The notes below the pieces were generated by a model, which saw nothing but the letters and a program-made list of their open reading frames with translations, was not told where the DNA came from and searched no databases. Positions 24,354 through 35,507 of a stretch of DNA of 64,000 nucleotides are shown in pieces. The stretch is from assembly GCA_025506515.1 (NCBI GenBank), contig CM046445.1:3035131-3099130 (forward strand), read 5' to 3'. The translations under genes were made by a program, and so were the position numbers. The DNA comes from Flaveria trinervia (lineage: Eukaryota > Streptophyta > Magnoliopsida > Asterales > Asteraceae). Numbering within the stretch: position 1 is the stretch's first letter; each line of letters starts with the position of its first letter.

Positions 24354-27300
24354 CTACCGATATTTCTTAGCTTTCGCCAGCTTCTTCTTTTTCTTCTTAA
24401 CCGCTTTGGGCACTTTAGTCTTTCGGGCTTCTCTTTTCTCTTCTTTTACTTTCTTCTTATTCTCTTTTCTCGCTGCCTTCTTATCCAAAGGTGTCGGTTT
24501 TTCATTACCAGAAGAAGATTCATCATCATCATCAGTATCGTTATCATCTTCAGAATCTTCAGAATTATTATCTTCATCTGTTTTAGTTTGTAATTCATGA
24601 TCTTGTGAATTAGAATGTGGTGTTGGATCAGAATGGGAATCTTCAGGAAGATTTGTTTCTTTATGTTGTTCTTCGATTAAACGAGCGTGTTTGAGCCCTG
24701 TAATCGTTTGGTAATACATATCTCCTGTGTCTTGCCCGCTTGTTAATCGAATTACATCTGCCTCGGCATTTTTGACGTTATCAAGTGTCTTCGGGATAAA
24801 AGACTACAAAATCAAAACAGAACACAAATCACTTAAAAAGTACTAGAAGATGGGACCCACATAAAGAAATGAATGAATAGGCCTTTTAATAGAAATTATA
24901 AAACTACTAAATGGTAGATGTGGCGAATCTAACCTACTTACATAAACATGTAAACACCAATGAATTAACAAAAAGTTATGAAGGTTTTATGCGAACCTGG
25001 ATGAAAACAGCATCTGCAATTTCATCTTCTGCAGAAATCTCATCTCCCCGGGCCAATACTTTCTTTTGAGCCTGAATATTTTTAGTTTGATTAATAATGT
25101 GAATATAGTTAGTTCCTTGAAAACAAATCAGTGATAAATAATGATGACAATGATAACCATAATGTACCTCTTCCAAGTAACTGTCCACAGAATCATCCCT
25201 GATTGACGGGTCAACAATAAAATCAAACAACTCACGGATGGTCATTACAGCTACTCCACGTTTCTTGAAGAAATCCTACATCCCACATAAGTGTTGATAT
25301 GATTAGTGACTATCTAAATTACTAGAGATGTCAGAATGGGTGGTTGAGAAGTCTGGGCAACGGGTTTACTGAGTAATTTTTATACAAGTCAGATCAACCA
25401 AGAACAATCACGTCCAATTTAACAGAATCTGTATTGTCACAATATTAGATATATTAATTATTTTGCATTATGAGATTTAAGAAGCATTTTGCGTTAAAAC
25501 AAGTTGTCAAGTTTAAGAACTTAACCAAGATCATTTTAATCATTCCAAGACAAAAACATAAGATAAGATCTGGATTGGAAGATCCTACTCAAACGTCTAC
25601 TCAAGTGTCTGCCTTTCCATTATGTCTTGTAATTCAAGTGAAAAACTAATTGCATGCCAAACTAATTTAACGTTCAAAGTTTAAACATTATTTAATTAAT
25701 TCAGCTCCAGAAGTTTGCATAATAAATCATGTTATTAGAAATTATCTAGGGTGTTCACTGAATTTGAATATTTCATGAAGCTCACTCTTATGGGCCCCTA
25801 AGTTGGTTAGCCCTTTCGAAATTTGATTTATTTTATTACAGTTAGCCAATTATTACAATCTTAATTCACCAATGCAAGCTAAGCAATATAGAATTGGGTG
25901 GTCGAAAATCAATAACAGCCATGCATTATCAAGTCTATGGGACAAAATCAACCACACTATGAACCAACTAATTAGAAGAGAAGGATTTACAGTATAAAAA
26001 ACTTACAGATACATGAACACAATCCTCCCTCAGAAAATCAAGAGCGTGAGGATGATCAAGATCAACTGATTGAGATACATCAATAATATACATGTGACCC
26101 TGCCATAAAGAAATATTATTAATTAAGAATCACGTAGAGTTTGTTGTTTAAATAAGCACAAAATAAGAAATAATTAAAATATAAGAAGACTTGCCTCATG
26201 GTAAAGTATGTTATACTCACTAAGGTCTCCATGTACTAGCTTGCACTTTTGATATAGTACGCGCATTGAAGTTATCATCTACGTAAAGATACATGATGAG
26301 CAGATGTAAGAATGTAAAGTTATACAACCATCCTCAGGTTGATTGACTATTTATCTAAAACTAATTTTCCAGACAAGCGTAATCAATTTTGAAAGCCCAT
26401 CTTCAAACATCTATTAGAAGTATATTTATTATGGCATGTTCATCTTATTTTTTTCTTTTCTTTGGGGGGATCCAAAAGCTTTTGAGCAGTAGGTTCTCAT
26501 GTATGAATATGATATTAGTGAAGAGGTGACAAAATGCCAAGTAATGAAACGTCTTCAGGTCAAAACAAGTGACTGTTGTTGTAGAATAATATATGCGCGG
26601 TTGGCCCGAAACACTTGTCCAATAAAACTATTATTAATAATCAGTACATAATATGATTGGGGAAAAAATTTTATTTCACTAGTTATCTTTTTTTAAAAAG
26701 AATAGTTTAAAAAGTTTGATGCATTAAAAATGTGCTGTGGGTGCCTTTTGATTTGTTAGCTCTAAACACACTTTTTTTTAATTTTACCCATTTGACCTAT
26801 AAGAGATGCAACATAACTGGAACAAACCCATTGATAAAAAATGGGCAGAATTGTCACCTACAATGTTAGTAAAACAATCTCAATTCTCGATATACCTCAA
26901 CATAACCTTCCCGTAACTTGTCTAGAGACAGTGCAGCATCTTTTAGTCGAGGTGCAGCCCATCCACTGGTCCCTGAAAGGAATAATATATATACATATAA
27001 CAAAACATATTGTGATGATTCTTAGTGATCATATGATAGCATATCATCAGCCTATTAGTAAAAGTATACATATAACCATTTACCTATGAACTCCATAACC
27101 AAAACATGGAGCCTTAGAAGAAGTGGAGTGGGGCAACGAATTCCAGCTGCTTTCAAGCTGCAGTCAAGCATTCATTAAAAGTAAGAACACTATGGTAATT
27201 GGTTACTGGACCCAAGAAATTGGACCAACTTACAATAGACTGTCAAAAGTAAAAATCTAGAAGTGGCAACTTTGACGAATTGGTTGACTATAATAAGATT

Positions 27301-29596
27301 TACCCTAGACGGTGAAATGAAGAAAGAAAAACTTAGCTAAAAAGAAAACAAGTCAAATGGGTTAAAACGCACACAAACTGTATTTATAATGCTTACAGCC
27401 ACACTGACTATTTATACTAAAATTGATAAAAAGACACTTGCAAGTCAACCGAATCAGCCCCTTTCGATTTGTACTTACTACTTAACACAACTACTTTCAG
27501 TTGGCCATTCTGACATTTTATCCAACCCACCACCCAAATGTAGTTATATCTAATTTTTGGCAACCACATCAGGTTATGAGATAATACATATGAATATATC
27601 ACTATAGAGAGGAAAATTATGTTACCGCATAAGATTCCTCATCTCCTTTTCAGCCCATGTCTTCACCATTTTCCTCGGGTTGTGCTTACAATATCCATAT
27701 CTGAACCTATAATCACCTTGTACATAGCGATCTCTATCCCTAAACTCATCAAAAAAGAAAAACATGAATATATGACTATATCATGTAATGTTGTAGCGCT
27801 ATTTTGAATATCGAAGTCAGAACGCAATCTTGAAAGAATAAGAGCACAGTTGATATAAAAAAAATGAGAACCACATAATAGAAGAGAGAAAACATGTGCA
27901 TAATACATATATGTCATTAATATATAGATGACTTAATAAAGATACAGGTTTGGCACACTGAACATACTTGAACACAAGAACAGAAGTTTTGTATACTTTG
28001 ATTGCAAGTTCTTGGCCATCAGATTTTGTAGCATGATATACATTAGCCGTTTGACATATAAGTTGAAGATGTAAGAAAACAAATCACAAAATCACTAGCT
28101 TCTACTTAGAAATTCAAGAAATGTTCTCTTCCAAATCACATACCTCCTTCCCAGTTGAAATGCAGCCGTTAATGTCATGGAAAACACCACGATTCAACAT
28201 TTTAAATAAAACCATGCGAGTTCTAGGATCGATTGCCTGAAAAATAATAATAATATTTTCAAAGCCTAATATTGTTAACCAAATCACTGATAAAACAGAA
28301 AACCAGATGCAACTTAAAACTACAAAATACATCCATGTGCCAAAAGATGATTAAATGCATATATGTTATGCCAACACCAGCGGTGGCCACCATACATAAC
28401 TTCTACTAGAAACATGAATGAATACCAGTTGGCTAATATCATTAGAGCATATTTGAAAAACAGAATCAAGAGGCACAATTTGCATATATGAGAATCACAA
28501 CAAAGATAGAACATGAAAAGCATCAAATTAATCATGTAATCACGTCACAGGATGATGACATTTATTGCAACAAAGTAGTAGTTAGTTGCCACAAATCGTT
28601 GTAGTAACAGGTGTCATTGGCAAGCTGTGATGCAGCTAAAGTAAACTAGCGTTTGAAATTTACATATGAAATATAGACTTAATTTCTAAAAAAGATAAGA
28701 AATTTAAATTTCTAATGGATTTTGCTTCTCCGTGAAGAGTGGGTCAAAGATTGGGGCTTTTGGGCTACAAGTAATGTTTACAGGCAATTTCATGTGTTAT
28801 GCCTATACCAGCTGTGACCACCATACATGAACTCTTACTAACAACATGAGGGGGGGAGGGGGGGGGGGGGGGGGGGGGGGAACACTTTACTAAGATCATT
28901 AAAACATATTTGTAAAACAGAACCAAGAGGCACAATTTGCATATATGACAAGCACAACAAAGAAAGAACATGGAAAGCATCAAATTTATCATATACTGAT
29001 TCTAATCAACCTTTCAAGAAATATGAAACTTAAATCTTTAAAAAACTGCAAAACCAAATGCTGTCACTCACTTGTTCAACAGTTGCCCTATCAGCTTCTC
29101 AGTAGTCTTCGTCTTACAATCGCCATTCCCCGCACGCTCTCACGAATCGCAGTAGTCACCGAGTTCGACATGCCACTACTCCACCTTCCTTCCCACTCCT
29201 GCACAGCACCAATTCCCCAATCCAACATCAAAATATCAAACCCTTAACATCATAACTCAACAACCACATATTACAAAACTGAACATACCTCCAACGGCGA
29301 AGCTCTAATATGATTAGTAAACTTCTGGTTCCGATTAGACAGCGGTTGCAGAGAAGACGCATAGGTCGCGAGTGTACTCCACCATGAGCATTCGGTCGTC
29401 GTGCGTTGAGTATCAAAGCTCCGTCAACTGCTCCCGTATCGTCTTTCGAGTCCAAATAATCCAAAGCTTCTCCGATTTCGGAATCCGATGACCATGAAAC
29501 CTCTTCATCGTCGTCTGTTACATCTTCGAATAGTTCGTCGTCTTCATGTTCGTTCTTTGGTTCTTCAGTTGTAGGATTTTCGTCAACAATCGACAT
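24354..29596 (-). CDS. RIO1: Serine/threonine-protein kinase RIO1, 12 exons
   Basis: RIO1 is an atypical kinase/ATPase that acts in late cytoplasmic maturation of the 40S subunit. Exons (high to low): 29289-29596, 29071-29197, 28144-28236, 27968-28047, 27626-27739, 27084-27157, 26896-26972, 26195-26278, 26007-26099, 25168-25275, 24997-25071, 24354-24803. About 561 residues. Motifs: an acidic N-terminus, P-loop STGKEANVY across exons 3-4, ATP-binding Lys in AIKVYK, catalytic Asp in LVHGDLSEYN, metal Asp in YIIDVSQSVD, and an acidic then Lys-rich tail ending KKYR that may be a nuclear signal. All exon phases fit. Lesions: one base missing in exon 1 (near 29364, after HSRP), two in exon 2 (near IGKT and EKADR), and no AG before exon 4. 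Intron 8 is GC-AG. With those bases the family alignment is unbroken, so the gene is probably functional and the sequence imperfect. Confidence 0.93.
26190..26195 (-). other. GC-AG intron donor in RIO1
   Basis: On the minus strand exon 8 ends CATGAG and is followed by GCAAGT. Joining to the acceptor CAG before 26099 gives HEGHMYIIDV, the expected RIO1 sequence. GCAAGT is the consensus of the rare GC-donor class. Confidence 0.85.
28047..28052 (-). other. RIO1 exon 4 acceptor without AG
   Basis: The exon must begin GCTAATGTATAT (ANVY) directly after STGKE, as in the family. The minus-strand bases before it are GTCAAACG, so CG stands where AG is required. No nearby in-frame AG would keep the P-loop. 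One missing A (ACAGG to ACGG) would explain it. Confidence 0.8.
28325..28995. repeat. Duplicated segment in the second RIO1 intron
   Basis: Sequence at about 28350-28540 recurs at about 28785-28995. Shared words include GAGGCACAATTTGCATATAT, CACCATACATGAACT/CATACATAACTT and AAAGCATCAAAT, with scattered changes. The second copy holds an uninterrupted G run of about 27-30 bases after GGGGGGAGG near 28850-28880. Both lie in the intron spanning 28237-29070, so neither affects the protein. Confidence 0.75.
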
Positions 29597-30137
29597 CTTT
29601 ACACGATTATGATCAAACTCTCAGCTTGTTAGGTTTAGGGTTTTAGGTTTTGTTCTAGTGCTTCTTTTGGTAACAACCGTTGTAAATGGTTCGATATCAC
29701 TTTTTATCGAGTTGGGCTCGCTTTAATGGGTTGATGATGTTCCACAATCTTGTTCGATATTAGATTCGAAGTGTATAAAAATGACGGTTCGGTTTTATAG
29801 TGTCTATCACATTTTATAATAAAACATTTTTGTCTCTTTTCTATAAGATCCTTTAAGTACACAAATTATTTTTTATCGTTCTAGTCTAATCATATTAAAC
29901 TAGATTTGAACCCGCGTGTTGCTGCAGGGTTCTTTTGTAACTTGCGTGTGTTAGCTCATATTAATATAGAACTAATGTTTTACAAAAGTGTTCTTATTTT
30001 TGGGTTGCGATGGTAGGCCACGGTATTTACGCTGTCACCGCGCATTATCAATATAAAGCCTTTAGTTTTCTTTAGGTTTACAAAAATGATAGTTGTTTAC
30101 AAAAGGATTTCTTCTAGGCTACTCCTTATCAACATAA
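29597..30137. other. RIO1 upstream region
   Basis: This is the 5' side of RIO1 (minus strand). No clear TATA box was seen; the leader contains the plant housekeeping-type word AAACCCTAAACCTAAC (minus strand, about 29628-29650), similar to telo-box sequences often found near ribosome-biogenesis genes. The remainder to the MULE is AT-rich with no feature recognised. Confidence 0.45.
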
Positions 30138-30146
30138 AAACTTTTT

Positions 30147-31588
30147 GAGTAAATTACTGTTTTCGTCCCTGAGGTTTGACGAAAATCACGGGTTCAGTCC
30201 AATAGTTTATTTATTACTCTAACGGTCCAATAGTTTCAAGTTTTGTTTCAATTTCACCCAAGTCACTAACACTGTTATAATATTTCCGTTAAGTTAATGT
30301 AAATTTACAATATTACCCTTATGATTAAATATAAAATAATAAAAAAATCTTTTCAAATAACCATCATCTTCATCATTTTGTCATCTTCATCACCTACACT
30401 AAACATATCCCATCAACACCACCACTATATATCATTCCTAACAAGTTCACCATCACCCACCACCACCATTATCATACCCAACAAAACCACCATCATCATG
30501 GTTCAAGAGCCCCCGACCTTAACCCATCTCTCTTTCTCTCTCTCTCTCATCTAGAAATCAGAACCACAGGTCGTCACCCCAACCCCTAGGCTACCTCCGA
30601 CCACCGTCGCCACCTCCACCTCCAAGCCACTCCGACCACCAACTCGTGCGCCACCACCAGATCCCCCACCACCATTGTAATTTTGGCAATGCCACCACCA
30701 GATCGTGCCCTTGGGTCTATAACATCTAAACTCACCCTTTATTACCGCGTCTGATGCTTTTCACGACCTCTTTAACTCCCCTCTTCAAGCACTTGTGTTC
30801 AGCAGCTAAATTACATCAAAAACATGAACATCAAAAGCTAAATCTCACATATTCATCGAAACTGAAGATAAAATCGAGTCAAAAGTTTTTTTGAGAGATT
30901 GATCAGACCTTTGCGGACGAGTTGGAGGGTGCATTTGGAGAGCTTTTTGCTAGCAAGGGGATTGGCGATTGGGGCTAAAGCTTGCAGCTTTTTCTTCTCC
31001 TTTTGCGCTGATTTCTCTGCTTCACTGTCACTTGCTCCCATTTCTGTTGATCTGATATGAGTTCCAGTATCGAGTACTGATGAATTCAAGAGGCGAAAGT
31101 AGAACTAGGGTTTACTTGAGAATGAATGTTTGATTTTAGGGTTTAAGAGGAGAAGAAGAGATAATAATTATAATAGTAAATAATAATCATAATCAGATAA
31201 AGAAGCAACCAAGGGCACGAGTTGGTGGTGGCTAACGGGTTTTAGGTGGTGGCGGTGAGTGGCGGTGGTGGTTGTGGTTATCTGAGTGGCGGGTGGTTGG
31301 TATGGATGTTAAGAGAAAACAGAAATGTGTGTGAGAGAGAGAAAACAAAGTGTGTGAGATAGAGAGAAAAGAAAGAGATGAAATGATGATGGTGAGAGGG
31401 GTATTTAATCAACCAAGGGCAAAAGAGTCTTTTTATATTTTTTTAACAGAACGTACACTAACAGTGTTAACGACTTGGGTGAAATTGAAATAAAACTTGA
31501 AACTATTGGACTGTCAAAGTAATAAATAAACTATTGGACTGAACTCGTGATTTTCGTCAAACTAAAAGACGGAAACAGTAATTTACTC
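30147..31588. mobile_element. Pack-MULE with 9-bp TSD and captured NHP2-like exons
   Basis: Long terminal inverted repeats of about 160-190 bp start GAGTAAATTACTG at 30147 and end CAGTAATTTACTC at 31588. Shared inner words include GACGAAAATCACG, GTCCAATAGTTT and AATTTCACCCAAGTC. The flanks 30138-30146 and 31589-31597 are both AAACTTTTT, a perfect 9-bp TSD of Mutator-like elements. There is no transposase inside, so it is non-autonomous. The interior carries, on the minus strand, a piece of a nuclear gene (30736-31041). The region 30400-30700 is CACCAC-rich and unassigned. It sits between RIO1 and the gene starting at 32612. Confidence 0.92.
30736..31041 (-). pseudogene. Captured NHP2-like (H/ACA snoRNP subunit 2) gene fragment
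   Basis: NHP2 is an L7Ae-family protein of H/ACA snoRNPs, which pseudouridylate rRNA in the nucleolus. Exon 1 (31041 down to 30909) encodes 44 residues starting MGASDSEAEKSAQKEKKK and including LAPIANPLASKKLSK, then splits at AAAG/GTCTGA. Exon 2 (30805 down to 30736), after the acceptor ATTTAG, continues in phase with AAEHKCLKRGVKEVVKSIRR and stops at a donor AAAGG/GTGAG. Intron 1 (about 100 bp), frame and splice sites are intact. Later exons with the RNA-binding core are absent. A leader-like stretch with AAACCCTAGTTC lies upstream. Since it is inside a MULE it is a transduplicated fragment; a chimeric transcript is possible. Confidence 0.85.
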
Positions 31589-31780
31589 AAACTTTTTTTT
31601 TCTTTTTTCCTATCTCTTCTTTTTATTCTTTTTTCCTCTACTCTCTATTTCCATTCAATTTAAAAGATTGATTTTAGCATTTACATTTACTTTTTTTATT
31701 TTTCTCTTTTAAATAAATTCAAAAACACAATTTTCTTACTTTTTCTAATTAGAAAAACTCTAAACATAACTATCTTCTTA

Positions 31781-32497
31781 GAGTAAATTACACATATTGT
31801 CAATTAGGTTTGCTTAAATTTCATCTTTCGTCATTGTGATTGAAAACTTACAGGTTTAATCCTAATGTTTGAAAAAACGTAACACGTTTCGTCCCTGGGT
31901 CAAACGGTCGTTATTTTTATTTAGTTAAGTAGCTGTAAACTAACTATTTTACCCCTTCTTCCTCACTTTCTTCTCGGATCACCCACACAACCCCATCTCA
32001 ACCACAATCACCAATCCACCACCACCCTTGTACCCATCTTCACAATTGTGTGATAAAGTGTAAGATAACACAATCGTTGTCCAACGTCATTACATGCTTC
32101 ATGTCCGGTAATACTAAAGAAGCTAGTTTATAAGCGGTGAGGGATTGCAAGGAGGGTTTGGGGTGGGGTGGGGGGGGGGGGGTTGAGAGGTGTGTGGTTG
32201 GAGTTTGGAAATAGAGGTGGGGTGGGAATAGTGGTGGAGATAAGGTGTGTGGACATGTGGTAGTGATGACAATACTTGGTGGTGGTCGTGCAAATTAGGG
32301 GTGTGTGGTGGTCATGACAAGGATGGTGGTGGATTGGTCGTGTGGTGTGGTGGTGATGCTGCTGGTGGTTGAGATGTGTTGTGCGGGTGATTTGTGAAAA
32401 AAATAAAATAAAATAAAATAATCAATTTATAGCTACTTAATGAAATAAATTAACGACTCTTTGAGCCAAGGACAAAACGTATACATGTAATTTACTC
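31781..32497. mobile_element. MULE-type non-autonomous element, 717 bp
   Basis: It begins GAGTAAATTACACATATTG and ends CATGTAATTTACTC. Inner terminal repeat words TTCGTCCCTGG/CCAAGGACAAAACG and AAGTAGCTGTAAA/TTTATAGCTACTT pair inversely. Flanks ATCTTCTTA (31772-31780) and ATCTTTTTA (32498-32506) match at 8 of 9. The centre has GTGGTGG-rich and poly-G sequence with no recognised gene. It lies only 183 bp from the Pack-MULE and 114 bp before the next gene's start codon. Confidence 0.8.
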
Positions 32498-32611
32498 ATC
32501 TTTTTATTTTGTAAAATGAATTCGTAACATAGCTTAGCTTAAAAGATATTAACCTTTCACGAAAAGAAAGAACAGTAGAAAGTCTCTGCAAAACTGCAAA
32601 CATCGACTTCA

Positions 32612-35507
32612 ATGGATGAACAGGCGGAAACCCTACCGGACCACCGGGACGACGGCGATCGTCAAAACCCTAACGACGACGGCGTTCGTCAAAACCCTAA
32701 CGACGAAGGCGTTCATCAAGTCCCCAACGACGGCATCGATGCAACAAACGATTTCGAAAAGCTTGCTCGATCATGGCTATCGACGTTCCCGAAAGAGAAG
32801 CCTGTAAGCCCTTCCGACGTCGAAACTTGGCTTCAATCCATCAGTTCATCGTTATCAGATCACATCAAAGCAATGCCTCCGTCAGACGTCTACCAGATGA
32901 TTACTTCGTTTTCAACGATGTAACTCCAGCAATGAGGTATTATCAGTAAAATTAAAATGTAGGTTTGTGGTTACAATTAGGTCTTTTGAAGTTCTGTGAA
33001 GTGTGCATTGAATAATCCGCATTGCATTCGAGTTTCCATTCGAGTTTGTTACATTTGATTTAGCTGTAGGAGTTTCCCCCTTTTGAAGAAAAAGAACAAA
33101 TTTTCGTAACTTCACAGCTGGATGCTTGAGAGGGTTCTATTAACATCAAATGAAGCTATACTTGTTTGAAGGAGTATATATGTTTTGATTTTTGATTTAT
33201 GTTGTGAAACATCTGTCTGGGATGGATGATGAAATCAGTATTAGTGAAGGATATCATGAGGTTAGAAGCTATATTAACTACTAAGGTATAAGTTCATGAG
33301 TTTGAAGTTAATATTGTCAATCTAAGAAATGGCACTGGACTATGGTTTTCTTAATGTAATGTGCTGAAATTGATTGTCAAGGTTCATTCATTTTGATATG
33401 TTATCAATCAAAGATTGATTGTGGTTTTTAGGGCATTTTTAAGCATATATCTTTGCAATTTATGTGATGTTAAATGATACAATTTTTAAAGATCAATTGC
33501 TTTTAGGGCATATATCTATTGCAATTTATGTGATGTTAGATTATGTATTTCATGTATATTTATGGTTAATGTGTTGATCGTGTTTATTTCTTTCTGGTAG
33601 GAAAAAGATCCATTTTACTTTCGTTTCCAGCGATCGGATCAGTGGATGCCAATATATTCATGGCTAGAGACTTTAAATACCGATGAGGTGATTAAGTCAA
33701 AAGAAATTGTAGATTGGCTTACTGAGAATTCAAACATCAGGGATGATTTGTTGACAAGACATTCTCGTTATCATTTGATGCACTACATTAAGAAATGCCA
33801 CATGAAAATACTGAAGAAAAGAGAGAAGAAAAAGGTAAAGTTATGTTGTAACTTATAATATCTCCTTCTGTTTGTTCACTTGATCTAAAAAGTTTTTCTC
33901 TTGTTATGCTGTTCGATATAATTTTGTTAGAATTGCATGAAAATGCATTGTACTAGTCACTTTTTAGTTGTTGCAATCATATGCAATACACATTCTTTTA
34001 ATTATTCACTGCAATATAATTAGTTATGTACTATGTCTTACAAATTTAGGCTGTTTGTTTCTTTAACTGCTTAAAAATGGTTTGTTGCATAAATGGTTAC
34101 ATACTGCATATTTTGGTAAGAAGTGGTAAGTATATTAACATTAAACGATCAATAAAGGTACATTGCATATACCAGGGTAAACAAGAACTAGGCAAAGATC
34201 CCGTGATATCTTTTCTTCTGATTAATAGAATTTATTAAATTACTAATAGAGGTTTAATTGTCTTCCATCTTGCAGGGATTGCATACTACCATAAAATAAG
34301 TACTGCCAAGAGCTCACAAGAGTGACGAGAAGAAATCACTAGCTATGCTGCCGAGTATGACCCTTTTTCCTGCATCTTTTTTTTTACCCTGTTAATGAAT
34401 TCAATGATTTCTGTTAATGAGTTTTTCATTTTTTTATTAAATTGATTTTACAAAAATGTCGATTATGTTTGCTTTGCAGGTACTAGCGTCACCAAGCTCC
34501 CAAAGGATAGTCCTATATACATCGTGAAACGGAATGAAGCTTTTCAAAAATACAGATGTGAGATTTCTTATTTTATCTTTATAATTCTTCCTAGAGTTAA
34601 TTCCAAAACCGTCCCCTATGCCTTATGAATTTGCACAGGAGGTATGTTTTGGAAATTCAAGGGTAGTCCATTTTACACTTGCTACACTTTGTTCTCTGAA
34701 TTTAACCAAGTCCCCAGTTAATCTCTTAACGCAAAAGTACCGTAATTTATAAACAATGGAATCTGAAATCATGATGAAAATGTGAGGAACATCCCTATAG
34801 ATCAAACAGATAAGATCAGTTGGATCTATGTCTATTAAAAGTCAAATTGAACACATCAAAACATTATAAACCTTAATTGGGAGCAAAGTGTGTAGGAATG
34901 GTTAGGTTGTTGAACAGGATTGCATGGATTTGATCCATTTCCATCGTGGAAACTAAGCTGCATTGAAGCGGGGAGTTGGTGATATGGGTGTTGCGGTGGT
35001 GGTGGCAGTGGAGATGGAGGGTGGGATGAGGAGAGATTGACAGAGAAGACACATAGGGGACTTAAAAACAGGCCTAAGGTAGAAAACTGTTACATGCTAC
35101 AAAACAGTGAAAACAGGGACTATCCATGAATTTCCAAAATAGTCCTCTATATGGGGGCAGCGGATGTTCATGTCAGCCGGCTTGGGTAACAGGTTCTGGT
35201 TGGCCCGACACTTTCTGTTGAGGTTGTTACTTAGAAAAATTAGTGAAAATAGTAAAATGTTTTAGGAGGGTATGCATTAAAAATACACTTTTGGGTGTCT
35301 TTCAACCTTTCTTTCCCCAGCCGTTTTTGCTTATTATATAATTTTGATCTTTTAGAGATAATGCACGACCCAAATCGGCACCTCTACTATTATGCAGTTG
35401 TGGCTCACTATTTTCATTTATGGTGTTACAGTTTAGTAGAAATGGAGAAACAGCTTGGGACCATCTTCCAAAATCAAGAAACTGCAAATGTTGTAGCAGG
35501 GCCATGA
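32612..35507 (+). CDS. Unrecognised plant protein gene, five exons, disrupted
   Basis: I do not recognise the family. Exons: 32612-32936, 33601-33834, 34276-34354, 34480-34557, 35432-35507. Exon 1 encodes an acidic N-terminus with three NPND-type repeats, then FEKLARSWLSTFPKEKPVSP. Exon 2 is strongly conserved-looking: RFQRSDQWMPIYSWLETL, SKEIVDWLTEN, RHSRYHLMHYIKKCH and a KKREKKK basic run. Exons 3-5 give AHKSDEKKSLAMLP, LPKDSPIYIVKRNEAF and MEKQLGTIFQNQE. Lesions: an extra T in TTTT near 32913 puts a stop at 32921; a TAA at 34297-34299 in exon 3; and exon 5 is one base out of phase. Canonical GT/AG sites support the model, but the coding sequence is broken in at least two places. It could be a pseudogene or a poorly called sequence. 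Confidence 0.6.
34594..35160. repeat. Imperfect inverted repeat in an intron, MULE-like
   Basis: TTTTGGAAATTCAAGGGTAG near 34650 pairs inversely with CTATCCATGAATTTCCAAAA near 35120-35140, and neighbouring sequence also pairs in part (GTAGCATGTAAC versus TTACACTTGCTAC). A start GAGTTAATTCC at 34594 recalls MULE ends. No matching TSD was found. Confidence 0.4.
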
